Source of the DNA: Toxorhynchites rutilus septentrionalis
Taxonomy: Eukaryota > Arthropoda > Insecta > Diptera > Culicidae
NCBI RefSeq assembly: GCF_029784135.1
Contig: NC_073746.1
Coordinates: 226,499,882 to 226,563,881, forward strand
Length of the DNA: 64,000 nucleotides
Direction of reading: 5' to 3'
The notes beneath the pieces are model-generated. The model was not told the DNA's origin and ran no database searches. It saw nothing but the letters and a program-made list of their open reading frames with translations. Shown here in pieces: positions 58,201-61,332 of the stretch. The position numbers were made by a program, and so were the translations under genes. How positions within the stretch are numbered: position 1 is the stretch's first letter; each line of letters opens with the position of its first letter.

Positions 58201-59175
58201 AATTATTTTTCTGTAATTTAATCAATGTTTTTGTCATGCGAAAATAATGTCAATTTTCATAACATTTCAAATTACATTCGAATGTCCCTCATAGCAAACC
58301 TTCCATTTGAATATGGCGTCGATTGTTTACGAAATTCTACTTTTTAACTGGTCCAATGACCAGTTAACGTTCGCCCAGTTAAAAAGCAGACCAGTTAAAC
58401 CAGGACCAGTTAGCGAACGATTACTGTATATTGTTTCAAAGAAAATATTTTTATCGCACACAATCTTGATCCTTGTAACGGTACCCAACCGACTGATTCT
58501 GATATAATCGTCTTGTCAAAACATGTGAGAGAACAAGGGGAAAAAGTTCATTGCTCGTGTTGGGAAATCCTGCCCAGGATACCGCTCACCGATCGGACGA
58601 TATATACGCGGGGTGGGTTGTAAGACATAGTAAATAAACAATTTCTTCGAAGCGGAAATTTTACGCTCTAATTGCCACAAAGCGATAACTCCCTCCGTTT
58701 GCCCTATGCACAATGGCCTTCCATCCGAGGCATCCTGTTTCCGGCAAGGAAAATAGCATTTTCCTCTTAGCCTCTGTTTATACACCCACCTATCGAAATC
58801 GCTGCTAGAACAAGTATCCTCTATCTTTATGGGGGCGCAGAAAAACAGCGTGGAAGTAATTAATTGAAGACTAGAGAGCCCTATCATTATTGCGCCGGTG
58901 TTGTAATTGCCGTTTCTGTTTTTCCTTTCACAGGAGGTTGTATCAACTCATCACCGGCAGGCAAACGGCGAATCGGTGCCGAGCAGCAGTTGCTCCAATT
59001 TGGCGATGAGATCAACGCAATCGCCGCCGATAGCAACGCGGCGGAAACCGGTGGACAACTGACGGCCCTGAGGCGGCTGCTGCAGAGCGCCTCGCCTTCG
59101 GCCATCACGGTCGTGGCCGTGTCCGGCTGCCTGCTAGTAATTACTGTGTTTGTAGTCATATTTAGCGTTCTACAG
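6956..59175 (+). CDS. Fur2: Furin-like protease 2, partial gene (nine exons; 5' and 3' ends missing)
   Basis: Family knowledge: a proprotein convertase of the secretory pathway, a subtilisin/kexin-type serine endoprotease that cleaves precursors after paired basic residues. The nine exons join with GT/AG sites and uninterrupted phase to give about 1,029 residues. Order: distal catalytic domain with the oxyanion-hole Asn in WASGNGG and the nucleophile Ser in [14 protein letters not shown] domain with [16 protein letters not shown], where mammalian furin has an RGD; a divergent linker; about ten furin-type Cys repeats of pattern CxxCxxxCxxC; and a transmembrane helix near the end. The long Cys-rich array and the helix match fly Fur2 rather than Fur1. 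The exon coding the Asp and His lies upstream, since the first visible exon starts in phase one, in the middle of a Gly codon. Introns of 15.9 and 26.4 kb are filled with transposons, and the first contains an antisense lipase gene. Confidence 0.95.
7321..8487 (+). CDS. Fur2: Fur2 exon b: catalytic Ser, P domain, linker, first Cys repeat
   Basis: This is the longest exon, following a 61-bp intron that ends ttttcacag. It opens with [21 protein letters not shown] and carries the nucleophile Ser in [14 protein letters not shown]. The P domain follows ([20 protein letters not shown], then a [21 protein letters not shown] stretch and [13 protein letters not shown]), ending near [12 protein letters not shown] low-complexity Asn/Ser/Pro-rich linker of roughly 85 residues leads to [12 protein letters not shown], the start of the Cys-rich array. 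The donor is GATAA/gtgagt. The P domain is needed for folding and calcium-dependent activity in this family. The linker is the least conserved part. Confidence 0.96.
8562..8749 (+). CDS. Fur2: Fur2 exon c: furin-type Cys-rich repeats
   Basis: The acceptor is tcatcccacag and the donor is GAGA/gtgagt. The reading continues from exon b as [20 protein letters not shown] and then [20 protein letters not shown]. The 74-bp upstream intron is short. The next intron is 15.9 kb and holds the antisense lipase gene and many transposons. Confidence 0.95.
8750..9580. other. Start of the 15.9-kb Fur2 intron; nothing recognised
   Basis: No coding or repeat structure that I can support. It contains a NotI-like GCGGCCGC at about 8856 and short AT-rich runs. 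Confidence 0.6.
9590..9960 (-). pseudogene. Mariner transposase remnant
   Basis: Reading the minus strand with frameshifts shows [14 protein letters not shown] (about 9950-9905) and later [20 protein letters not shown] followed by CLEALMCPP (about 9705-9605). These correspond to the mariner blocks around the first Asp (VTGDEKWI type) and the second Asp (HQDNARPH type). Several frameshifts and stops make it inactive. Terminal repeats were not located. The frames are too short to stand out individually. Confidence 0.7.
10044..11320. mobile_element. hAT-type element, 1.28 kb, degenerate
   Basis: The ends are perfect 13-base inverted repeats CAGTGTTGCCACA. The adjacent 8-base flanks, GTTAGATG and GTTAGTAA, share five leading bases, as expected for a decayed 8-bp hAT target duplication. 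Subterminal regions are rich in CTGTACC / GGTACAG repeats. A second copy's end is at 63856-64000. Confidence 0.8.
10584..11110 (-). pseudogene. hAT transposase fragment
   Basis: Minus-strand reading gives [20 protein letters not shown] (about 11060-11000), a run with a stop near 10870, then [20 protein letters not shown] (about 10785-10725). The SDGA block and the FFxELI block suit the hAT catalytic region. Internal stops and frame changes show decay, and much of the usual 600-residue protein is missing. Confidence 0.6.
12096..12860 (+). mobile_element. hAT-type MITE with BED zinc-finger remnant
   Basis: The terminal repeats are TAGAGACGTC and, complemented, TAGAGATGTC. The flanks TTCAACAC and CTTAACAC are an 8-bp target duplication with two mismatches. 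Subtermini are rich in ATCGATTAAT/TTCGATTA blocks in inverse orientation. A plus-strand frame from 12231 reads [15 protein letters not shown], resembling the C-terminal half of a BED zinc finger from a hAT transposase. No catalytic domain remains. Confidence 0.75.
12870..13126 (+). repeat. Tandem repeat, about three units of ~91 bp
   Basis: Each unit has ACCCCCGACTTGCATGTATA (variants), an AAAGCGGATTCCCCCAGGCA-type block and AGTCTGTGTTAGGGAAACAC. The first unit lacks about 15 bases. It lies directly beside the hAT MITE inside the 11.7-kb composite element. Confidence 0.8.
13583..15041. other. Fur2 intron sequence, nothing recognised
   Basis: AT-rich, with scattered stop codons in all frames and no clear repeat ends. 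Confidence 0.5.
15043..15382. mobile_element. TA-flanked MITE, ~340 bp
   Basis: The inverted ends begin TACACTGCGTTTCACAACTA and, on the complement of the right end, TACACTGCATTTCACAACTA. Identity continues through TAGAACCACTC for about 40 bases. A third, internal copy of the motif (GGTTCTATAGTTATGAAACA) is at about 15185. The ends and the TA target suggest a Tc1-derived MITE. Confidence 0.85.
15728..17688. repeat. Large foldback element, ~1.96 kb
   Basis: The left end, GGTAAGGAAGTAAAAAGTGC, and the right end, its complement ending CTTCCTTATCC, are inverted copies. The similarity continues through GCGGGTGATTTGG and GGGTACCAAATAAG for several hundred bases. A third module starts near 16258 (GAAAAGTGCTCCCAAACC). 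The inner part is AT-rich and coding-free. Confidence 0.8.
18890..19232 (-). pseudogene. Histone H2A-like pseudogene
   Basis: The minus-strand reading from the ATG at 19232 starts [16 protein letters not shown], the diagnostic insect H2A N-terminus, followed by a degraded [10 protein letters not shown] region. Further on, [12 protein letters not shown] matches the H2A AARDNKKTRI block. With a one-base shift, a GCAATCGC.AACGAC segment recalls the AIRND block. The remainder is scrambled, with stops and an oligo-A run. It lacks the core alpha-helices and cannot be a histone. An AGTTCATTCGTCTCTA motif lies upstream at 19354, on the opposite strand. The neighbouring segment at 19745-19890 is shared with the 11.7-kb composite element, suggesting the pseudogene has been carried by a mobile repeat. 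Confidence 0.75.
19745..19890 (+). repeat. Segment shared with 13170-13320
   Basis: Shared blocks include TTTCCTATCAATTGATGCAA, AGTTATAAGC and ATTCAATT. It ties the H2A-like region to the composite element family. Confidence 0.65.
20265..20608. mobile_element. pogo/Tigger-like MITE, ~344 bp
   Basis: TA-flanked inverted ends: TACAGTGGAGCCCCGATTAT and the complement of the right end, TACAGTAGAACCCCGATTAA, followed by the shared CCGCG block. CAGT-starting ends with this sequence style are typical of pogo-like elements. It lies 0.8 kb downstream of the lipase 3' end. Confidence 0.85.
21331..21345 (-). terminator. Polyadenylation signals of the nested lipase gene
   Basis: Three overlapping or adjacent AATAAA hexamers (minus strand) lie 38-52 bases beyond the TAG stop at 21383. 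This gives a compact 3' UTR typical of a small insect gene. Confidence 0.6.
21383..22506 (-). CDS. Secreted lipase-like protein (pancreatic lipase superfamily), nested in a Fur2 intron
   Basis: Four exons on the minus strand, 22506-22370, 22316-21922, 21858-21519 and 21461-21383, join in phase to 317 codons including the stop. Introns are 53, 63 and 57 bp, with GT/AG ends. Residues 1-31 form a signal peptide (hydrophobic core about 14-26, likely cut after VDA). The Ser motif GFSFG is at 153-157 (Ser155). An Asp follows in CDNAGPGF (Asp180), and a His sits in SHGLCPYFY (His244), giving the expected Ser-Asp-His order. IIVHGWREG supplies the oxyanion-loop region. The family hydrolyses lipid esters, but insect members vary and some are inactive, so the substrate is unknown. 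Length (316) is typical for insect members lacking the PLAT domain. It is transcribed against Fur2 and is complete. Start choice: the first ATG after the TATA box, immediately before the signal peptide. Confidence 0.92.
22561..22569 (-). promoter_or_regulatory. TATA box of the nested lipase gene
   Basis: On the minus strand the sequence reads TATAAATAC, about 55-63 bases upstream of the lipase ATG, leaving room for a short 5' leader. An E-box-like CAGCTG lies just upstream (about 22580). The gene therefore appears to have its own promoter. Confidence 0.6.
23001..23891 (+). mobile_element. Internally deleted mariner element, DD41D-type
   Basis: TA-flanked inverted ends TACAGGGTGCGGCAGCATAA and, complemented, TACAGGGTGAGTCAGCATAA. 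The element encloses a transposase remnant in plus orientation. At about 0.9 kb it is shorter than a full element. Confidence 0.9.
23113..23810 (+). pseudogene. Mariner (DD41D) transposase, deleted and frameshifted
   Basis: The N-terminus reads [19 protein letters not shown] from 23113. The DNA-binding middle is missing. A frame change near 23165 leads directly into [13 protein letters not shown], which holds the likely first Asp. Later blocks are [24 protein letters not shown] (second Asp) and [12 protein letters not shown] (third Asp). From the second to the third Asp there are 41 intervening residues, the spacing of the rosa-like DD41D group. The C-terminus is frameshifted after FMGFFE. 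The catalytic triad is visible, but the protein cannot be made intact. Confidence 0.88.
23892..24613. other. Fur2 intron end before exon d
   Basis: AT-rich with no recognised element. It ends in a clear polypyrimidine tract and acceptor. Confidence 0.5.
24614..24770 (+). CDS. Fur2: Fur2 exon d: furin-type Cys-rich repeat
   Basis: This small isolated exon lies between the two largest introns (15.9 kb before, 26.4 kb after). The acceptor is tttctcccag and the donor is TATAA/gtaagt. It encodes [37 protein letters not shown] and then [14 protein letters not shown]. Phases match both neighbours, so it is a genuine exon even though it is only 157 bases and too short for simple ORF detection. Confidence 0.94.
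25089..25185 (-). repeat. Possible tRNA-derived SINE remnant
   Basis: On the minus strand, GGGTTGGTAGAGCGTG resembles an A box, and GCAGTTCGAAATGCG lies at roughly B-box distance. Both are degenerate and no tail was identified. Confidence 0.3.
26108..26853. mobile_element. Foldback MITE, 746 bp (TATA-flanked)
   Basis: Inverted ends: TATACAGACATTCCATGCCA and the complement of the right end, TATACAGCCATTCCATACCA. The similarity runs over most of each half, through ATATAGTGGTTCTCAGATTT, GGGTGACC/GGTCACCC and CCACCCTAAAATGA-type blocks. Phrases in the two arms (GATCGATATATTTAA.. and GATATGTCGATCATC) pair across the centre. It is the best intact copy of a family also at 358-962, 41835 and 43849-45367. 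Confidence 0.85.
27870..28400. mobile_element. TA-flanked foldback MITE, ~530 bp
   Basis: Left end TACCATTTTGTCTCAAATTC; the complement of the right end is TACCGTTTTGTCTCAAATTC. Both continue with CGAACACTT. A third copy of the motif is near 28178. The interior is AT-rich and non-coding. Confidence 0.8.
28401..32290. other. Long stretch of Fur2 intron without a recognised gene or element
   Basis: Short frames here (for example 29589-29792, 30384-30697, 31291-31560) show no domain, codon pattern or splice context that I can support. Parts around 29.6-31.6 kb are GC-richer and look unique, so they could hold regulatory sequence, but nothing specific is visible. Confidence 0.5.
32291..32573 (-). 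repeat. Inverted copy of the 4824-5105 repeat
   Basis: The complement matches 4824-5105 nearly base for base over about 280 bases. A frame that happens to be open across it (32281-32520) is not considered a gene. Confidence 0.75.
32981..33405 (-). repeat. SINE-like dimer: two tandem ~210-bp units
   Basis: Units 32981-33193 and 33201-33405 are direct repeats, sharing GAATTGAACCCAATGCCTAT-type and CTTCAGGCCC blocks. On the minus strand each contains GGGTTCAATTCCCGATCGG, which fits a polymerase III B box (GGTTCRANTCC). The A box is not clear. Likely a tRNA-related SINE inserted as, or duplicated into, a dimer. Confidence 0.6.
33444..34069 (+). repeat. Spaced direct repeat (two ~245-bp units, 33444-33700 and 33836-34069)
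   Basis: Shared blocks include AAAAGTCTTGATATAATTAT, GAGCTATCCCTAGCTTACC and AGGTTTCCACATTAAACCC. The spacer holds an AT-rich run and (CACACA) tracts. The second unit abuts the non-LTR fragment at 34078. Confidence 0.75.
34078..34506 (-). pseudogene. Non-LTR retrotransposon reverse transcriptase, C-terminal fragment
   Basis: The minus frame reads [35 protein letters not shown] and [16 protein letters not shown], the conserved tail following the RT domain in CR1/Jockey-like LINEs (HFDYCxSxLF then LQxxQNKAMR). It is about 142 residues with no RT active-site block. It is 5'-truncated, as is usual for LINE insertions. Confidence 0.8.
34838..35912 (+). repeat. Pair of short direct repeats (34838-34925 and 35826-35912)
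   Basis: Both copies contain TTTCAAGTATGCAAAGTTGC, then CACCCA(C/T)AACGTTTC and GCTATCT(G/A)AGAT. About 0.9 kb lies between them, including the 34985-35182 repeat. They could be the direct ends of one larger inserted unit. Confidence 0.55.
34985..35182 (+). repeat. Dispersed repeat with inverted copy at 49806-49995
   Basis: The shared sequence includes GTTTGTTGAACCCTTGCAGC, GGTGGGAGTT and ACCGATTTCAA. The two copies face opposite ways, about 14.6 kb apart, in the same Fur2 intron. Confidence 0.7.
35186..38430. other. Fur2 intron sequence without a recognised gene
   Basis: At 36100-36290 the motif TCGCGTAA recurs in both orientations (CGCGTTAGCG, AATCGCGTAA, GTCGCGTAAA), suggesting a worn MITE. 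Otherwise nothing recognised. Confidence 0.45.
38440..38785 (-). pseudogene. Non-LTR reverse transcriptase fragment
   Basis: The minus frame gives [20 protein letters not shown], then [20 protein letters not shown] and THHIFIDF. These match the LINE reverse-transcriptase block ending in the FIDFKxAYD motif. After a frame change near 38550 the reading continues as [21 protein letters not shown] stretch between FIDF and the next block is missing, so it is inactive. Confidence 0.8.
39467..41457. mobile_element. Composite element with ends matching the one at 11733-13582
   Basis: Left end GACACGACCGCAT and then GACGTAGAACTACGC (about 39494-39511). Right end GACGTAGTTCTACGTC, preceded by TTTATTTCATAAAAACGTGA and ATTTGGCACCCTT, shared with 13519-13560. 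Length about 1.99 kb. Its cargo differs from the 11.7-kb copy: it contains a gag-like retroelement fragment on the minus strand. Confidence 0.6.
40495..41100 (-). pseudogene. Gag-like 5' fragment of a retroelement
   Basis: On the minus strand a 5' leader with TATAAACAGTGGATC (about 41094) precedes an ATG at 40886 that opens [18 protein letters not shown]. That frame stops at 40771 after 38 residues. In another frame the reading resumes with [15 protein letters not shown] and [11 protein letters not shown], matching the PLVVK..L..L..GF.AEYKLC style of mosquito non-LTR ORF1 (gag-like) proteins. It ends abruptly near 40500 without zinc knuckles. The family assignment is tentative. Confidence 0.55.
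41835..45367. mobile_element. Foldback MITE copy split by an inserted element
   Basis: The left terminal repeat (TATATACAGTCATTCCATTC) at 41835 stops near 41931. The same family resumes at about 43849 (GTAGGGTGACCACTTCC) and ends with the opposite terminus (GAAATGGCTGTATA) at 45367. The separated parts match the order seen in the intact copy at 26108-26853. The part at 43849-45367 carries extra alternating modules (GATCGACATATCAAATT, ACATAACATATCTCGA), so this copy is longer than the intact one. Confidence 0.7.
41931..43848. mobile_element. ~1.9-kb repeat nested inside the foldback MITE
   Basis: It starts GACGTAGGACTACGTC and ends with the GTCCTACGTCACCATTGCGG and ATAACCCACTTCCTG blocks, which also flank the copy at 2430. 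It contains the tandemly duplicated GCCAGTTCCC module, (CA)n tracts at about 42400 and 43380, and two copies of the AGTTCATTCGCCTCTA motif, one inverted. No transposase. Confidence 0.65.
43290..46083 (+). repeat. Tandem duplication, unit 1 (~2.79 kb)
   Basis: Nearly identical to 46090-48880, at an offset of about 2,797-2,800 bases. I see only about ten differences: a few substitutions plus length changes in (CA)n and A-runs. The unit begins inside the nested element (AGAAAAACCGATCC), covers the right half of the foldback MITE and ends inside the TIR element that starts at 45690. The break therefore ignores transposon boundaries. Confidence 0.92.
46090..48880 (+). repeat. Tandem duplication, unit 2 (~2.79 kb)
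   Basis: Second copy, joined to unit 1 by a short junction (AAGAAA, 46084-46089). At 48880 it runs on into the complete remainder of the TIR element, so the array's right flank is the original context. Could also be an assembly artefact from two haplotypes. Confidence 0.92.
48487..49103. mobile_element. Non-autonomous element with GCGCTACACGAT ends, ~617 bp
   Basis: GCGCTACACGAT at the left and ATCGTGTAGCGC at the right are perfect 12-base inverted ends. The interior repeats short TCGAATG/CATTCGA-type words on both strands. It is intact here. The copy in duplication unit 1 starts at 45690 and is truncated at 46083. Confidence 0.8.
48951..48995. repeat. Perfect 18-bp hairpin
   Basis: CGCGTTGGAAGGTAATCC at 48951-48968 and its exact complement at 48978-48995 are separated by nine bases. 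It lies at the centre of the right half of the GCGCTACACGAT element. Confidence 0.9.
49313..49725 (+). pseudogene. Tc1-like transposase remnant without catalytic core
   Basis: It opens [20 protein letters not shown] followed by [20 protein letters not shown] and EYGKKKRA, the N-terminal helix-turn-helix region of a Tc1-type transposase. After frame changes there is [20 protein letters not shown]. The reading then jumps to a C-terminal style [16 protein letters not shown]. The DDE core is deleted. Confidence 0.8.
49806..49995 (-). repeat. Inverted copy of the 34985-35182 repeat
   Basis: The complement shares GTTTGTTGAACCCTTGCAGC and CGTCGTACGTA blocks with 34985-35182. It follows directly after the Tc1-like remnant. 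Confidence 0.7.
50010..51129. other. Fur2 intron end; GC-richer unique block at 50640-51000
   Basis: The first half is AT-rich with no gene. From about 50640 the sequence becomes GC-richer (CACCCGGGAGGG, ACGTTCCGGAACGT) without an open frame or repeat match, then ends in the acceptor of exon e. It is a reasonable place for an intronic enhancer, but that is only inference. Confidence 0.45.
51130..51404 (+). CDS. Fur2: Fur2 exon e: two furin-type Cys-rich repeats
   Basis: The acceptor is ccttgttttccag and the donor is GAAT/gtgagt. It encodes [19 protein letters not shown], then [18 protein letters not shown] and [20 protein letters not shown]. The exon is clearly GC-richer than the surrounding intron. 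Skipping it would break the frame, because the start and end phases differ. Confidence 0.95.
52137..52413 (+). CDS. Fur2: Fur2 exon f: two furin-type Cys-rich repeats
   Basis: The acceptor is gtgcaattttccag and the donor is GATGG/gtaagt. It encodes [19 protein letters not shown], then [20 protein letters not shown] and [20 protein letters not shown]. The preceding 732-bp intron has no recognised repeat. The following 4.9-kb intron carries SINEs and non-LTR fragments. Confidence 0.95.
52414..53014. other. Fur2 intron, nothing recognised
   Basis: AT-rich with no supported feature. Confidence 0.5.
53015..53290 (-). pseudogene. Probable Tc1-like transposase C-terminal remnant
   Basis: The minus frame [20 protein letters not shown] resembles the RPIExYWxxVK block that follows the third acidic residue in many Tc1-like transposases. 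Only this region is recognisable and no ends were found. Confidence 0.4.
54124..54260 (+). repeat. tRNA-derived SINE
   Basis: It starts GGTGCCCCGTAGCCGAGTGG, whose A box TAGCCGAGTGG is at 54133-54143. A B-box region follows with GGTTCGATTCGATTCCC, in which five bases appear duplicated inside the box. The tRNA-unrelated part continues CGGGGGATTTTTCGTCACAG and fades near 54260. Not a functional tRNA: no complete cloverleaf or acceptor pairing. Confidence 0.8.
54814..55345 (-). pseudogene. Non-LTR retrotransposon RNase H domain, 3' fragment
   Basis: The minus frame 55077-54814 reads [20 protein letters not shown] followed by AKVGAIEG and [20 protein letters not shown], the C-terminal RNase H block (VWVPSHxxIxGNExAD) and tail of R1/LOA/Jockey-type LINEs. 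Upstream pieces in other frames ([17 protein letters not shown]) show the TDSxS motif. Frameshifts near 55090 and 55150 break it. The rest of the element is absent. Confidence 0.85.
55530..55970 (+). repeat. RTE-like retroelement 3' tail, about three tandem units
   Basis: Three units of roughly 110-120 bases share CCTTAGAGA(A/G), ACCATAGAAA and TTTGATTGATTAGTTCTC. They end with AATTTTCACGCCGATCATAA and a (GACA)n run. This pattern resembles the 3' UTR of RTE-class elements common in arthropods (inference). Confidence 0.55.
55973..56130 (+). repeat. tRNA-derived SINE
   Basis: GGCGATCTGGCGTAGTGGTA carries an A box (TGGCGTAGTGG, 55980-55990). GAGCTCAAATCTC at about 56021 is a degenerate B box. 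A SINE body (CCCGACATTCTTCCAAAAAT) and an A-rich AAATAAAATTATAA end follow. It sits directly after the (GACA)n run of the RTE-like tail. Confidence 0.75.
56698..57000 (+). repeat. Half copy of the 1324-2076 foldback family
   Basis: It matches 1848-2130 in the same orientation (TATTCTATTAGTCAAATCAT, AAGATCATGGAAT, GTAGAATTAAAGG). It is preceded by a pogo-type end motif, GGACTCGATTATCCGGAGTA, at about 56672. From 57005 to 57100 a GTGCGG-plus-T-run word recurs five times as low-complexity sequence. Confidence 0.65.
57293..57492 (+). CDS. Fur2: Fur2 exon g: furin-type Cys-rich repeats
   Basis: The acceptor is tctctgtcccag and the donor is AACG/gtaagt. It encodes [20 protein letters not shown], then [20 protein letters not shown] and [12 protein letters not shown]. 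It is followed by a 73-bp intron. Confidence 0.95.
57566..57844 (+). CDS. Fur2: Fur2 exon h: last Cys-rich repeat and juxtamembrane Cys cluster
   Basis: The acceptor is caatatttgacag and the donor is AACAG/gtgagt. It encodes [39 protein letters not shown] and a final Cys-dense stretch [19 protein letters not shown]. That last stretch departs from the regular repeat spacing and probably caps the array. Confidence 0.95.
57993..58427. mobile_element. pogo-like MITE, ~435 bp
   Basis: TA-flanked inverted ends: TACAGTAAACATTCGCTAAC and the complement of the right end, TACAGTAATCGTTCGCTAAC. Several ACCAGTTA / TAACTGGT words lie inside both ends. It lies in the 1.1-kb intron between exons h and i. 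Confidence 0.85.
58934..59175 (+). CDS. Fur2: Fur2 exon i: juxtamembrane stem and transmembrane helix
   Basis: The acceptor is tttcctttcacag and the donor is CTACAG/gtaagt, in phase 0. It encodes a [19 protein letters not shown] stem with a dibasic-type KRR, then a polar stem and a hydrophobic span ([19 protein letters not shown], about 24 residues in all) followed by FSVLQ. This anchors a type I membrane protein, as expected for Fur2. The cytoplasmic tail exon is not convincingly present in the remaining 4.8 kb. Reading through the donor gives six more residues (VSDESR) and a stop. Confidence 0.93.
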
Positions 59176-59392
59176 GTAAGTGACGAAAGCCGTTAATGAG
59201 CAAATCGATAATCGTGATTTTCCCGGTGCGAACATATCAGTTTAATGAATTACATTGATCAAATACTTCGAAATAATCAATCTATAGTATGAACTTCCGT
59301 TAAATGTCGAGAAACGAAAATACCAATCACAAGCATCTTGTTTTAACGAAAGACTCCAAGTGCTATTAAAATTGCTTAGTGACGGTGATCAT

Positions 59393-61290
59393 TGCACAAT
59401 GGTCCAAGAGATGCATTTAAGTAAAAACTAGCATTTAGAGCCCGACAGTTATTCTCTAGACAAAATCTGTCTTAGACAAAGTTGTTACATATGATAGAGC
59501 ACTCATTTTTATGTTATCAAAAATAGGGTGACCAAACTTGCCGATGAAATAAAAAATATATCTTTCTTATCTTTATAGATAGAGGTAAACATAGTTCGAC
59601 AATGTTGTAGTCCCAGTTATTTGAGACATTTTTGTAGAACAAAGTTTTTTTCTATCTCTTTAAGTAATCGATATAGCACCTTTTTTCTAAGTTACGTTAG
59701 GGTCACCATGAAAAAAACTGTTTTCTTGCTCTAACTTTTATAATTCCAATTTTACATGCAAACTGTCTTCAAAAGACTTTTAGAGCTTACTAATACAAAC
59801 ATTTTGCGATACAGAACTTGTCAATACCTCAACTTCACTCAATGTTATTGATGTTTCTTACCAAAAAATACACTCTCTTTAATTGTTTGTCATTCTTTCT
59901 GGAACAAACATACAGAAATTTTATTGGCGTCATTTGAAAGAGCATATTTTACTCTATATGATGTGTGATTTCCAAAACTATGTTATTTTTCGTGTTTGAG
60001 TAAATTAAAATTGAAATCATGAATTTTTGGGTAAAAGAACCATCAATAACTTTGAGTAGGATTAAGATATTGTCAAGTTATGCATTGGAAAATGTTGGTA
60101 TTGATAAGCTCTAGAAGTCGTACGAAGACAGTTTTGGTGTATAATTTGAAATATAAAAGTTGAAGCACAAAACCCCGTTTTTCCATGGTCACCCTAATGC
60201 AACTTAGAAAAAAAGCGCTAATTCGATTATATTGAAAGAAAGAAAAAAGTTTTGTTCTACAAAGTTGTTTAAAATAACTGGTGCTACAACATTGTCAAAC
60301 TATGTTTATCTCTATCTATAAGGATAGAAAAATTAGATTTTTCATTCCATCGACATATTTGGTCACCTTATTTTTGATAACATGAAAACGGGCGCTCTAT
60401 CATATGTAACTACATTGTTTAAGACAGTTTTTGTCTAAACAATAAATATCTCCCACAAAGTTGTTTTTAGCGTTTTCTGTCTGAGTTGCATTAGGGTAAC
60501 CATGAAAAAACGTTTTTTTTCACTCTTACTTGTATATTTTGAATTCTACCACAAAACTGTCTTCGTATGACTTTTAGAGTTTATCAATACCAACATTTTG
60601 CGATGCAGAATTTGTCAATATCTTAATCCTGCTCAATGTTATTGATTGTTTTTCATCCAAAAACTCATGATTTTAATTTTACTCGAAACTTAACTTATTT
60701 AACTCGAAAAATAACATAGTTTGGATATTATATAGAGTGAAATTTGTTCTTTCAAATTACGTCAACAAACATTTATTATGTTTGCCCCAAAAAGAATGAC
60801 AAACAAATGAAAAGAGTGTGTTTTTTGGGAAAAAAATATCAATAACTTTGAGTGAAGTTCAGATATTGACAAGTTCTACATCGCTAAATGTTTGTATTAG
60901 TAAGTTCTAAAAGTATTTCGAAGACAGTTTGTGTGTGGAATTTGAAATATGAAAGTTAGAACGAGAAAACAGTGTTTTTCATGGTGACCCTAACGTAACT
61001 AACGTAAAAAGGCGCTATATCGATTATTTCAACGGATAGAAAAAACTACAAAGGTGTCTCAAACAACTGGGACTACAACATTGTCGAACTATGTTTACCT
61101 CTATCTATAAAAATAAGAAAGTTATATTTTCTAATTTATCGACAGTTTTGGTCACCCTATTTTTGATAACATAAAAATGAGCGCTCTATAATGAGTAACA
61201 ATTTTGTGGCAGACAGTTTTTGTCTAGAGAATAACTGTCGAGCTCTAAATGCTAATTTCCACTTAAATGCATCTCCTGGACTATTGTGCA
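59393..61290. repeat. Multi-palindrome foldback element, ~1.9 kb
   Basis: The left end TGCACAATGGTCCAAGAGAT and the complement of the right end TGCACAATAGTCCAGGAGAT are inverted copies. Similarity extends through AGCATTTAGAGC and the GACAGTTATTCTCTAGACAA block. Inside, the AGGGTGACCAAA / TTGGTCACCCTA module appears four times in alternating orientation (about 59525, 60360, 60490 and 61150). The element is thus two palindromes in tandem enclosed by one pair of ends. No ORF of note. It directly follows Fur2 exon i. Confidence 0.8.
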
Positions 61291-61332
61291 TTGGCCGTGT
61301 TTTTCTTGCAGCGATTTTATTCTATCAACTGA

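Noticed and set aside
61312..61332. Annotated terminal exon of Fur2
   Set aside because: Only an acceptor-like sequence and seven codons; kept as a finding, not as a feature.
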